The notes under the pieces were generated by a model, which made no database searches, was not told the DNA's origin, and worked only from the letters and a program-made list of their open reading frames with translations. Position numbers and translations under genes: made by a program. From the NCBI RefSeq assembly GCF_018449545.1, contig NZ_JAAVUR010000015.1:79223-143222 (forward strand): a stretch of 64,000 bases of DNA. The letters run 5' to 3'. This document shows positions 20,618-30,900 of the stretch, in pieces; the stretch's first letter is position 1; the number at the start of each line of letters is the position of its first letter. This DNA comes from Granulicella sp. dw_53 (GTDB lineage Bacteria > Acidobacteriota > Terriglobia > Terriglobales > Acidobacteriaceae).

Positions 20618-23299
20618 ATGATTTTGGTACCAGCATTGATTCGAAAGCAACTCGTTCCGGCTGCAACTCTGCTTGTCTCTTTTCTATTTATGCTGCCCGT
20701 GCATGGTCAGACGGCTGCGAGTGGCGATGCCTATCTGGATCCATCGCTTCCGGTGGAACGACGTGTTGAGGATTTGGTTCATCGCATGACGCTGGCCGAG
20801 AAGATTGCTCAGATGCAGAGTGAAGCGCCGGCGATTCCGCGGCTTCATGTTGTGCAATACGATTGGTGGAATGAAGGCTTGCATGGTGTGGCTCGATCGG
20901 GCTATGCAACGGTGTTTCCGCAGGCGATCGGCCTAGCTGCTACCTGGGATAAGAAGCTGATCAATCGTGTTGCCGATACGATCTCGACCGAGACACGCGC
21001 AAAGTATAACGAAGCGCAGCGGCAGGGGAATCACTCTATCTACTATGGCCTCACGCTCTGGTCTCCCAACATCAATATCGTTCGCGACCCGCGTTGGGGC
21101 CGGGGACAGGAGACCTATGGCGAAGACCCATTCCTGACCGGAGAGATTGGGGCTGCGTTCGTCCGCGGTCTGCAGGGAACTGACCCTAGGTTTCTGAAGA
21201 CGGTGGCTACGGCGAAGCACTTTGCAGTTCACAGCGGACCGGAGTCCGAACGGCATACCTTCGATGCGGTGATCTCGGCGTACGATCTTGCCGATACCTA
21301 TCTGCCTGCCTTCCGCGAGCTGATCGTCGATGCGCACGCTGCCAGCCTGATGTGTGCGTATAACTCTGTGAATGGTTCGCCGGCCTGTGCCAGCACACCG
21401 CTGTTGCAGGAGACTCTGAAACGCGACTGGCGCTTTAGCGGATATATCGTCTCGGACTGCGCGGCTATTACCGATGTTGCTGTGGGGCATAAGTTCGCCG
21501 TCGATATGGCACACGCCGCAGCAGCTTCTGTGAAGGCTGGTACGGATCTGAGTTGTGGTAAAGAATACGCCGCGCTCACGGAGGCGGTGCAGCAAGGATT
21601 GGTTAGCGAGGCTGCGCTCGATGCTGCGGTGAAGCGGCTTTTCACTGCACGGTTCCGGCTGGGTATGTTCGATCCGGTGGAGCGGATGTCTTACAACAGC
21701 ATTCCTTTTAGCGAGAACAATTCGCCTGCGCATGCTGCGCTTGCGCTACAGAGCGCACGCGCTTCCATGGTTCTGCTGAAGAATGAACGGGGTGCATTGC
21801 CTCTTCGCAAGTCGTTGCGCTCGATCGCCGTCATTGGGCCGAACGCTGCGGCGTTGCCTGCGCTTGAGGGGAATTACAACGCGATTGCGGCTCATCCGGC
21901 GATGCCGCTCATGGCTCTGGAGGAACGTTTTCCAGGCCGCGTGAAGTATGCCCAAGGGGCACCATACGTTGAGGGGCTGCCGGTTCCTGTCCCTGAGACG
22001 GTCTTTTCTTCCGGAGCGGGGGAGCACGGGCTGAAGGCGGAGTTCTTCAATGGCAGCGGCCTTAGCGGCGAACCGGTTGCACGCCGAGTCGACCGGCACA
22101 TCGACTTCGACTGGAACGGTGCGGCGCCGGTGGAGGGAGTTTCGCCTACAAACTTCTCGGTGCGCTGGACCGGCACGTTGACTCCGCCCGCGCCTGGCAC
22201 GATTGGCTTTGGATTTTCCATGGCGCACTGCAGCACCTGCGAGGATTCCGAGACGGTAAAGGTTTGGCTGGACGGAAAGCTGGCCTACGACTTCAACCAT
22301 CCTGCTACTCACGGACGACGGGCTCCGACTCGTCCGTTTGACCTGACATTTACTGACGTACTACCGCATGCCATCCGGATCGAATATACGCACGATGCAC
22401 CGCACTTTGGAGCTGGCTTGACCTTCAATTGGAAGCCTCCGGTTGCAGTACTGCGTCAGCAGGCCGTCGCCGCGGCAGAGAAGTCGGATACGGTGATCGC
22501 CTTCCTGGGCTTGAGTCCTGAACTTGAAGGCGAAGAGATGCCGGTGCATGTGGACGGCTTCGATGGTGGAGATCGCAACACGATCGAACTGCCCGCAGCG
22601 CAGCAAGAGCTTGTTACGGCGCTTGCGGCTACGGGTAAACCACTGATCATCGTTCTGATGAATGGAAGTTCGCTTGCGCTTAAGGGCGCGGCCGAGAAGG
22701 CGTCTGCGATTCTAGAGGCTTGGTACCCAGGGCAGGATGGGGGAACGGCCATTGTTGAGACGTTGCTCGGCGAAAATAATCCGTCCGGCCGGCTGCCGAT
22801 TACCTTCTATGCGGGAACCGATCAACTGCCGCGGTTCGATGACTACTCTATGAAAAATCGTACTTACCGCTACTTTGCAGGAGCCCCGCTTTATCCCTTT
22901 GGATACGGTATGAGTTATACGAATTTTACTTACTCTTCGGGCAAGCTTTCTACGACACAGTTGCAGGCTGGTGCGCCTCTCTCCGTGAGCGTAGCGGTAA
23001 AGAACAGTGGAGATGTTGATGGCGATGAGACGGTTGAAGTGTACCTGGTGCCCAAGGGGAAGGCGAATGCGCCTCTCCACGCGCTGGCCAGCTTCGAGAA
23101 GGTACATCTCCGCAAGGGTGAGACAAGGGCCGTACAGTGCACGATCGATCCTCGCCAACTTAGTCTGGTTGCGCAAGACGGTACGCGGAGCGTTCAAGCG
23201 GGGGAGTACGAGATCTACGTCGGGGGAAGCCAGCCAAGGCACGATGCTGGTATCTTTCTTCCTTTCAAGATCAACGGCTCCAGCAGGGTGGCGCCGTAG
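20618..23299 (+). CDS. Glycoside hydrolase family 3 enzyme, beta-xylosidase-like, with PA14 domain
   Basis: The exported enzyme (893 residues) should release single sugars from the non-reducing end of beta-linked oligosaccharides. The start ATG 20618 has AAGGA five bases upstream and is followed by a signal peptide ending VHGQ; upstream in-frame starts lack this. The N-terminal barrel shows YDWWNEGLHGVAR, the KHFAVHSGPE site and nucleophile Asp280 in IVSDCAAI. A PA14 domain (about 470-610, GLKAEFFNGSGL) interrupts the alpha/beta sandwich. A fibronectin-like domain closes the protein. The WNEGLHGVA and VFPQAIGLAATW pattern is typical of bacterial xylan 1,4-beta-xylosidases, though glucosidase or arabinosidase activity cannot be excluded. 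Confidence 0.93.
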   Translation: MILVPALIRKQLVPAATLLVSFLFMLPVHGQTAASGDAYLDPSLPVERRVEDLVHRMTLAEKIAQMQSEAPAIPRLHVVQYDWWNEGLHGVARSGYATVFPQAIGLAATWDKKLINRVADTISTETRAKYNEAQRQGNHSIYYGLTLWSPNINIVRDPRWGRGQETYGEDPFLTGEIGAAFVRGLQGTDPRFLKTVATAKHFAVHSGPESERHTFDAVISAYDLADTYLPAFRELIVDAHAASLMCAYNSVNGSPACASTPLLQETLKRDWRFSGYIVSDCAAITDVAVGHKFAVDMAHAAAASVKAGTDLSCGKEYAALTEAVQQGLVSEAALDAAVKRLFTARFRLGMFDPVERMSYNSIPFSENNSPAHAALALQSARASMVLLKNERGALPLRKSLRSIAVIGPNAAALPALEGNYNAIAAHPAMPLMALEERFPGRVKYAQGAPYVEGLPVPVPETVFSSGAGEHGLKAEFFNGSGLSGEPVARRVDRHIDFDWNGAAPVEGVSPTNFSVRWTGTLTPPAPGTIGFGFSMAHCSTCEDSETVKVWLDGKLAYDFNHPATHGRRAPTRPFDLTFTDVLPHAIRIEYTHDAPHFGAGLTFNWKPPVAVLRQQAVAAAEKSDTVIAFLGLSPELEGEEMPVHVDGFDGGDRNTIELPAAQQELVTALAATGKPLIIVLMNGSSLALKGAAEKASAILEAWYPGQDGGTAIVETLLGENNPSGRLPITFYAGTDQLPRFDDYSMKNRTYRYFAGAPLYPFGYGMSYTNFTYSSGKLSTTQLQAGAPLSVSVAVKNSGDVDGDETVEVYLVPKGKANAPLHALASFEKVHLRKGETRAVQCTIDPRQLSLVAQDGTRSVQAGEYEIYVGGSQPRHDAGIFLPFKINGSSRVAP

Positions 23300-23380
23300 G
23301 TGGCGGATAAGATATGCGAATGACTTACAGTATCTGGACGACGGAGTCTCAAACTGCGCAGTGTTGTGAGGAGGTGTGAC

Positions 23381-24967
23381 GTGCCTTCCAGAATAAGCAG
23401 ACGGGTCTTCATGGAGCGAGGAGTGGCATCGCTTGCGGCTCTGAGTGGGCTGCCTGCTCTTGGGCAGGTTGTGGAGGTCTCCGGCGCGGCACCCGAGTTT
23501 CGCACATCGAATGCGAGATGGCAGGGCGCATACGATAAGGCGCTGAGCGTGCTCGCGCATAACGTGCGGGTGATGCCGAGGTATGACAAGCCAATTCTTA
23601 TCGAAGGCGCCGACTATGCAGGAATCTGGCAGGAGTGCGGACCGCATGAGTCGCTGGTGTATCGGCACTTTCGAAAGGACGTGGCGCGCAATAGCCACAT
23701 GACATTCTTTGCTCTGCAGCGTCCGGACGGACAGATTCCTGCCAATAATAAGCTGACGGAGACGGGCTTCGGTCAGATCCAGATGGTGGTTCCGATCGCC
23801 GCGACGGCCTGGGAGCTTGCACGCGCAACGGGCGATGACGAGTTGCTTCGCACGGCCTATGCGTCGTGCTCGCGCTGGGACGACTGGCTCGGAAAGTATC
23901 GCAATACTCGCGGGACGGGGTTGGTCGAGGGCTTCTGCACCTACGACACGGGCCACGATAACAGTCCGAGGTGGGAGGGGATTCCTCCACAATGTCCGGG
24001 TAAGGATGCAAAGAGATATCCTCCACTGCCTAGTCTTCCGCGCCTTTGCCCGGATTTATCTGCCACTGTGTACGGTGCGCGCGTTGCCTTATCGGCCATG
24101 GCGCAGGCGTTGGGGAAGTCTGCGGAGGCTCAACGCTGGATGGACAGTGCGGAACGAATTCGCGGTCTCATCCTCTCTAAGCTCTACGTGTCCGAGGATG
24201 CTACCTTCTACGATCTCGATGCCGAGAACAACTTCGTCAAGGTTCGATCCGACATACTTAGCCGAATGTGCGGAGAGCATGTGGTGGATCAGAGGCTCTT
24301 CGATGAGCTGTGGACACGCCAGATTCATAACCCTAAGGCGTTCTGGGCTCCCTTCCCACTGCCGTCGGTGGCGTTGGACGATCCTCGCTTTGTGCGGCCG
24401 ATCCCGCGGAACTCGTGGGGAGGAGCATCGCAGGCTTTGACTGCGTTGCGTGCGATCCGCTGGTTCGATCACTATGGACGTTCCGCGGAGTTCAGCTTCA
24501 TGATGGATCGTTGGTGCGACGCGCTGCAACGCGACATGACGTTCCGTCAGCAACTCGATCCGCTCAGTGGCGATTTCACCAAGGAAGATATGCCAAGCTA
24601 CTCGCCGGCGTCGCTGGTGATGATGGAGTACACCTGGAGACTTGCCGGAGTTTGCGAAGAGGTGGAGGAGTTGCAGTGGAATATTCGTCCTGGGCATCCC
24701 GCCGCCGAGGCAGCACACTTTCGCATTGCGACCGATGCTGGCCGCGTTGCGGAGGTGCAGTACGAGAGCCGGGGTGCTGTGCTTAAACTTAATAGCCAAA
24801 TCGTTGGCAGTGTGCAATCGGGCACGGCGCGCCTGGTTACGGACAAGGCAGGGAAGCCGGTTGCTCTGTTAGGTATTCATGAGCAACCGCAGAAGGTTTC
24901 GTTGAAGCTCCCCGGTCATGCGGTGCAGTCGTTCTCTTTGCTGCCGAATCAACGGATACGTCTCTAA
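23381..24967 (+). CDS. Tat-exported (alpha/alpha)6 glycosidase, MGH1-like (GH63-related)
   Basis: The protein (528 residues) begins with a twin-arginine signal (ISRRVFMERG). The GTG at 23381 is the chosen start since AGGAGG lies six bases before it. The body looks like the six-hairpin fold of mannosylglycerate-hydrolase-like and GH63-related enzymes. It contains IEGADYAGIWQECGPHE, RPDGQIP, GHDNSPRW (193-198) with its acidic residues, and a late NSWGGASQALTALRAI. A short beta-domain ends the chain. The substrate is unknown. It sits between the GH3 and GH10 genes with gaps of 81 and 56 bases, so it probably takes part in processing the same polysaccharide. Confidence 0.75.
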   Translation: MPSRISRRVFMERGVASLAALSGLPALGQVVEVSGAAPEFRTSNARWQGAYDKALSVLAHNVRVMPRYDKPILIEGADYAGIWQECGPHESLVYRHFRKDVARNSHMTFFALQRPDGQIPANNKLTETGFGQIQMVVPIAATAWELARATGDDELLRTAYASCSRWDDWLGKYRNTRGTGLVEGFCTYDTGHDNSPRWEGIPPQCPGKDAKRYPPLPSLPRLCPDLSATVYGARVALSAMAQALGKSAEAQRWMDSAERIRGLILSKLYVSEDATFYDLDAENNFVKVRSDILSRMCGEHVVDQRLFDELWTRQIHNPKAFWAPFPLPSVALDDPRFVRPIPRNSWGGASQALTALRAIRWFDHYGRSAEFSFMMDRWCDALQRDMTFRQQLDPLSGDFTKEDMPSYSPASLVMMEYTWRLAGVCEEVEELQWNIRPGHPAAEAAHFRIATDAGRVAEVQYESRGAVLKLNSQIVGSVQSGTARLVTDKAGKPVALLGIHEQPQKVSLKLPGHAVQSFSLLPNQRIRL

Positions 24968-25023
24968 CCTCGCATGGCGAGTAACGCTGCCGGCCAAGAC
25001 CGGGTTGCGTAGGAGTGCATAAG

Positions 25024-26193
25024 ATGGTCAGTAGAAGAAGTTTTGTGGCAGCTGGGTTGAAGGGTACGGCAGCGCTGGGAGCGCTTTCGATGGCGTCTCC
25101 TTTGCTGACGGGTTGCGTTCATCACATGGCTCCGCATGCGGGTCTACTGGGCTCTCTAGATGATGTAAAGGGCCGCCGCTCGCTTCGCGCTCATGCACGG
25201 AAGAAGGGTCTGCTGTCGGGCTCCGCGGTGCACGTCGACAAGATCTCGACGGACCCAGAGTACGCTCGCGTTTTAAGCGAACAATGCGACATCCTGGTGC
25301 CGCATATCGAACTGAAGTGGGTTGGCCTGCGGCCAGCACGAGATCAATTTAACTTCGCGCCAGGAGATGCGCTGCTTGCGTTCGCGGACCGCAACCATAT
25401 CCACGTTCGAGGCCATACACTTTGCTGGCACGAGTCTGTTCCCGACTGGATCAAGCTACCGGAGAACGCCAAAGACACGCGTCAACTGTTCGTGGAACAC
25501 ATCCGGACGGTGTGCAAACACTTCGCTGGACGCATGCATTCCTGGGATGTGGTGAACGAGGCGATCCTTCCCAAGGATGGGCGAGCCGATGGATTGCGCA
25601 AGTCGTTCTGGTTCGAGCAGATGGGGCCTGAATATATTGACCTCGCCTTTCATACTGCGCGGGCAGCCGATCCCCATGCCTTGCTCACTTACAACGACTA
25701 CGGTGTCGAGTATGACAACGAAGACGATGGCGCACGCAGAAAACAGATCCTTGCCTTACTTCGCGGCATGAAGCAACGCGGGGTTCCGCTGGATGCTTTC
25801 GGTATCCAGAGCCATATCAAAGCCGCACAGCCCTACACGATAGGAAAGGGGCTCTCCGAGTTTATGGAGAGCGTTCAGCAGATGGGGCTGCAGATCTACT
25901 TGACCGAGCTTGACGTCAATGAAGACGATATCAAGACCGATGATGTGGCTCAGCGAGACGCGGAGATCGCGAAGACCTACCGTCAATTCCTCGATGTCGC
26001 GTTAGCGAACCCTGCAGTGAAGCTCGTACTTACATGGGACTTCAGCGATCGCTTTACGTGGTTGAACAACGGTCCAACCCACCAGCGCAAACAGCCCAAC
26101 AGACCGCAACGCTCGCTTCCGTTTGACCGCGACTATCGGCCTAAAGAGGCTTTCTTCGCCATACGCGATGCCTATGATGCCAGGCGCGTCTGA
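25024..26193 (+). CDS. GH10 endo-1,4-beta-xylanase, Tat-type lipoprotein
   Basis: GH10 enzymes cut the beta-1,4-xylan backbone with retention of configuration. The protein (389 residues) has a twin-arginine signal (SRRSFVAAGL) leading to a lipobox LLTGC with Cys31, so it may be lipid-anchored. The catalytic pair is clear: acid/base Glu179 in WDVVNEA and nucleophile Glu295 in YLTELDVN. Substrate-site motifs GHTLCWH and TWDFSDRFTWL are also present. The ATG at 25024 has AGGAG eight bases upstream. It is the strongest evidence that the locus targets xylan. Confidence 0.96.
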   Translation: MVSRRSFVAAGLKGTAALGALSMASPLLTGCVHHMAPHAGLLGSLDDVKGRRSLRAHARKKGLLSGSAVHVDKISTDPEYARVLSEQCDILVPHIELKWVGLRPARDQFNFAPGDALLAFADRNHIHVRGHTLCWHESVPDWIKLPENAKDTRQLFVEHIRTVCKHFAGRMHSWDVVNEAILPKDGRADGLRKSFWFEQMGPEYIDLAFHTARAADPHALLTYNDYGVEYDNEDDGARRKQILALLRGMKQRGVPLDAFGIQSHIKAAQPYTIGKGLSEFMESVQQMGLQIYLTELDVNEDDIKTDDVAQRDAEIAKTYRQFLDVALANPAVKLVLTWDFSDRFTWLNNGPTHQRKQPNRPQRSLPFDRDYRPKEAFFAIRDAYDARRV

Positions 26194-26225
26194 TCCAGTT
26201 TAATTTTGCACGAACAGGAGTATCG

Positions 26226-27815
26226 ATGATTCGCAGAGATTTTCTTCGCAACGGAACTACGGGCGCCATTGCTGCTCTGCTGCCTTCGGCTGTGGAGGCT
26301 TCTGCGGAGGCGCCGCGACAGGGTGCACCGGCCACACGCTTTGACGTACGAGTATTTGGCGCTGTGGGAGATGGCAAGGCGATCGATACTCCGGCTATCA
26401 ATCGCGCCATCGAAGCCGCTGCTGCTTCGGGTGGCGGTACGGTGCATTTTCCTGCGGGGGTATATGCGTGCTACACCATTCGTCTGAAGAGCCACGTCTC
26501 GTTGTTCCTCGATGCGGGAGCGACGATCCTTGCGGCATCGGTTCCTGATGCAGGCACGACGAGTGGCGGGTACGATGCTGCAGGCCCTCCGCCGGCATGG
26601 GCGGCGTACCAGGACTTCGGTCATGCACATTGGCCTAACAGCCTTATCTGGGGCGATGGCCTCGAGAATATCTCCATCAGTGGAACTGGACTGATCTGGG
26701 GCAAAGGCCTGAGCCGCGGCGAGGCAAACGAGTTACCCCGAGCTGAGAGTCCTGGAGTCGGGAACAAAGCGATCGCTCTCAAGAACTGCCGGAACGTGAA
26801 CCTTCGCGACTTCAGCATATTGATGGGCGGGCACTTTGCGATCCTGTTGACCGGAGTAGATAACGTTGTGATCGATGGCCTGACCATCGACACCAACCGC
26901 GACGGCGTCGATATCGATTGCTGCCGCAACGTGCGTGTCGCGAACTGCGCCGTCAATTCGCCCTGGGACGACGCGATCTGTCCCAAGAGCTCCTTCGCCC
27001 TCGGCTATGCGCGGGTCACGGAGTACGTGACGATCACGAACTGCTATGTGACCGGAGCTTACGAGTACGGCACTATGCTGGATGGCACCTGGAAGGTGCA
27101 TGCCTACTCCGAGGTGCGCAAGGCGGTGGGACGGATCAAGTGCGGTACGGAGTCCAACGGCGGCTTCAAGAACATCACGATTTCAAACTGCATCCTCGAC
27201 CGGTGCCGCGGCTTTGCGTTGGAGACAGTCGACGGTGCGCGCATCGAAGACATTACCGTGACGAACATTAGCATGCGTGGCGTGGTTCATTCGCCGATCT
27301 TTCTTCGTCTCGGTGCACGAATGCGCGGACCGCAGGGTGTAGGGCTCGGAGTCATGCGGCGCATTCTGCTATCGAACATCACCAGCTCGGGCGCTGTCTC
27401 GGAGTACCCTTCTATCATTGCGGGACTGGCGGATGCGCCGATCGAGGATATCAAGATCAGCGACGTTTATCTGCATCAACTCGGAGGCGGCTCAGCGGAG
27501 TGGGCTGCGAGGACTCCACCTGAGGCGGCGAAGGCCTACCCTGAGGCAGACATGTTTGGGACTCTTCCCGCCAGTGGGTTCTTCATTCGGCATGCACGCA
27601 ACCTGGAGTTTACGAACGTGCAGATTGCTACCGAGAAGCCTGATGTGCGTCCCGCGTTCTGGGCCGAGGACGTCGATGGGCTGGATGTCTTCCGATTACG
27701 CAGCGCGAGATCCGTCGATGCTTTTCGGCTGCGGAACACACGTTCCTTCCGGACCTTCGGCGCGAGAGATGGCCGTGACCGGACTCTCGATGTCGCAAAC
27801 GACGAGAAGTTTTGA
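26226..27815 (+). CDS. Tat-exported GH28-family (polygalacturonase-like) enzyme, divergent active site
   Basis: The 529-residue protein has a twin-arginine signal (IRRDFLRNG) and a right-handed parallel beta-helix opening with VRVFGAVGDGKAIDTPAIN, the classical GH28 start. It keeps TNRDGVDID and SPWDDAI, matching two of the catalytic Asp blocks. The usual Gly-His-Gly block is not seen after them. Instead the segment runs CPKSSFALGYARV, YEYGTMLDGTW and GRIKCGTESNGG, which I associate with a distinct GH28 subgroup also present in Bacteroides. The substrate may be pectic or another uronate-containing glycan. The start is 32 bases after the GH10 gene, and a terminator follows. Confidence 0.82.
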   Translation: MIRRDFLRNGTTGAIAALLPSAVEASAEAPRQGAPATRFDVRVFGAVGDGKAIDTPAINRAIEAAAASGGGTVHFPAGVYACYTIRLKSHVSLFLDAGATILAASVPDAGTTSGGYDAAGPPPAWAAYQDFGHAHWPNSLIWGDGLENISISGTGLIWGKGLSRGEANELPRAESPGVGNKAIALKNCRNVNLRDFSILMGGHFAILLTGVDNVVIDGLTIDTNRDGVDIDCCRNVRVANCAVNSPWDDAICPKSSFALGYARVTEYVTITNCYVTGAYEYGTMLDGTWKVHAYSEVRKAVGRIKCGTESNGGFKNITISNCILDRCRGFALETVDGARIEDITVTNISMRGVVHSPIFLRLGARMRGPQGVGLGVMRRILLSNITSSGAVSEYPSIIAGLADAPIEDIKISDVYLHQLGGGSAEWAARTPPEAAKAYPEADMFGTLPASGFFIRHARNLEFTNVQIATEKPDVRPAFWAEDVDGLDVFRLRSARSVDAFRLRNTRSFRTFGARDGRDRTLDVANDEKF

Positions 27816-27880
27816 TCTCGGTTCTGGTGCTGGCAAGCTCCATACTATTCTTTGCATCGAACCTTATTCTCAAAAAGAGA

Positions 27881-27918
27881 GATGGGCCAAGCTGGCTGCT
27901 AAACCAGCTTGGCCCATC
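27881..27918. terminator. Bidirectional intrinsic terminator between GH28 and CE15 genes
   Basis: GATGGGCCAAGCTGG (27881-27895) and CCAGCTTGGCCCATC (27904-27918) form a perfect 15-base-pair stem with an 8-base loop. An A-rich run precedes it and a short T-run follows. It serves both converging transcription units and marks the end of the plus-strand enzyme operon. Confidence 0.9.
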
Positions 27919-27938
27919 TTTGTGCAGTTCGCCTTGTT

Positions 27939-30900
27939 CTATTGCACGGTGACTGTGAGAGGTACGTTGCTGGTGACGTTGTTGGCGGTGACGTTCACAT
28001 TCATCGTGTACGTTCCAGCGGCAGCTTGCTTGCTGCCGCCATCTCCGCAGCCCAAGATTCCGAGCATTGCAGCCGCTGAGCACACCAGTATCGCGGCGAG
28101 AAGGCGCATGTTACGCAACCCGGAACTGCGGCGGCGGAACAGTGCGACCAGCCCGATGCAAGGAAGCGCGAAGGCCCACATGGTGCGATGGGAGTTCGTG
28201 GAGTCTGGTGACTGTGGAAGTTGAAGCCCAGCCATGCCGGTTGTCCCGATGGTGATGGTTGCTGTTTGCGATGCCGTCGAAGCCGCGGTGAAGGTAAGGG
28301 TTGAGGTGGAGAAGCTGCAGGACATGTGAGAGGGTGGTGTTCCGCAACCAACGGTCACGGTCCCTGTGAACCCGCCTATCGGTTTTACGGTAAGCGTGCT
28401 GGTTCCACTTGACCCGCGTGCGATTGTGATGGTGGTGGGGGAGAAGGCGGCTTGGTAGGCAGGCGCCGTAACAATCTGTGTGATGGCTGCGGAGCTCGAC
28501 GAATTGAATCCGAGAGCTCCCGGGAACGTCGCCGTAATCGTGTGGGTACCTGCCGTGAGTGCCGTTGTGGTGTAAGTGGCCTTGGACGCGGTGGTGCTGG
28601 TGGCGGTCAGAGCTCCAGTTCCGATGACGCTTCCGCCATCGAGGAACGTTACTGTGCCGGCGGGTGCGTTGAGACTTGTGCTCGCCGTCACTGTCGCTGT
28701 GAAGGTGACCGAGCCGTTGAGATTGGAGCTGAGGTTCGAGGAGTCCAGCGTAGTTGTTGTGAGGAGATCGTTCCTGTTGATGACGACCTGATAGGTCTTC
28801 GCGACGCCGTCTTGTGAGGTCACGATGATGTTCAGGGTGTTGTAGCCAATGGTGAGCGGAAGGCCCGCCGAAGCCTGACCGCTGATGATGGCTAGGCCGT
28901 TGACGGTGATCTTCGCCTTCGGGTCTTCGGCTGTGGCGGTCACTGTGGTTATTGAAACGCCGCTTGGGACATTGAAGTTGTAGCTGGTCACATCCTGACT
29001 GAAGGCCGGGCTGAGAGCTCCTGCGCTTACGCTCAGACCGGTCAATAGGTTTGCATGAGGGAGCGCGGTAAGCCATGGCATCATCGTTGAGAAGCCGCCG
29101 TAGTAAGTGGTATAGGTGCCGGCGTTCAGGTAGGGATCCGTGGTGAGCTGGGTATTCGTGGCCGAGTCCAACGCGGTCCCGAAGAGCACACTGTTAGAGA
29201 ATGTCACGATGTTCTGTGCCTGTGAGGGCTTCAGCGAGTGTCCGCCTCCGCCCATGAAGAGGTCCAGCGCAAGGTTCTGTGGAGCGCCCAGGAACTTGTA
29301 TACAGGCATCGCGCCTTCGTATCCGATCGCATCTCCTTCTGCGTTATCGGCGTAGTCGTCGTTGGTGTTGTCGATGAGGACGGCGCGGGGTGCGATGGCC
29401 GCGATCTCCTCGTGGTGGTCGAACGGCATCCTGCCTCCATAGCCCCACGTATCGGTCTTGTACATACGCGGCTCTACTGCGGCGGGGACGATATCGTTCA
29501 GGAAGCGCCGGATCATCTCGTTGGAGTTGTGGGTCTGGTGACGGACGTGATCGCCCATGGCCTCCGCTCCGGGCGACGTGCCCCAGGGGTAGACGTTTCC
29601 AAATGGCGCCTGCCGAAAGGGGGTGTTGCCGAAGGAGTCGTAACGGTAGGGCGCCGCGCCGCCGCTTCCAGAGCCGCCGGGAGCAGTGACCAGAAAGCGG
29701 CTGTCGAGAAGTCCAGCCACCAGCGATGCCTTGCCGTAACGCGAGAAGCCGGTGACGACGAGCTTGTTCAAGTTGAGTAGATTCGCATAGGAGGGATCGT
29801 TTGCCGCGAGGTACTGCAGGGCGTCGACCCCACGGCTGGCACCCCATGCCCAGGCGAGTAGGACGCCCCGGTCGTCTCCAGCGGTGTCGAGGGCGTAAGG
29901 GTAAAGTTTGAAGAAAGCTCCGGTGTGGTTGCCGTCGTCACTGGCGACACCCGGGAGGCCGAAGGAAGGGAAGTCCGAGGTTGGAATACTGAGCACAGCG
30001 TATCCGCCGCTGAGGAACGCCGAGTTGGGTGGAGCGAATAAGGGAGAAGAAGCGAAGTCTTCCTCCACGATGACGGGATAAGGTGGCTGTCCGGTGGTCG
30101 GAAGATAGAGGACTGGGGTGAAAGACGCGGACCTGTTGTTGTCCTGGATGGTTAGGGCAATGGACTTGTAGGCGAGCGCCCCGCTTGTCTGGCTTGTGGA
30201 GACGGCGGTGAGCGATTTGGGTGCCGGCGGCATGTAGCCGAACTCGTAGTACTGGGCGAGATCGATGATCTCGGCGCTTCGCTTATTCCAATCTGCAAGG
30301 TTTTTGACCTTGGTTCCGTCGAAGAAGGTGAATGGATCAGGCAGGTTGTTGACCGTTGGCAGGTCGTAGGGATCGGGGTATTTCCCAGTTCTGCGGAGAC
30401 CGCGGAGAGCGGCGTCGAGCGCTAGATTGGCGGTATCGATCTGGGCCTGAGTAGTAGCGGTCGTCTGGACATTGGTTGCGTCCGTGAGCGCTTTGTTAAG
30501 CGCCGTCTCATCCTTCCATACGCCGCGAACGAGGGCGTTCGCCTTGGCGACGTTGATGTTCAGCATATATGTGTTCAACTGCATGGCACTGGCGCCGTCA
30601 TAGCCGGCGAGAACGACATCGCCCCACATGGTGTTGCTGTCCGTTCCTTTGTTGGCTCCGCTGCTCCAAAAGAGTTGATACTGGTTCGTATTGGTCGTCT
30701 TAGAGGCGGCAAAGATGGCGAAGTCCATCCCGATCTTCGTGTCGTTTACCAGAGGACGATCGCCGATGTACCAGGCGATCTCGATGGTGTAGCCGGTCGG
30801 GGTGAGCGCAGCCGCATAGGACTTGAGATGTTGGGACCAGGCGGTGGGATAGATGGTCAACCCGGCGTTGGTGGCATTTCCGGATTGTTGCCCAGCCGCT

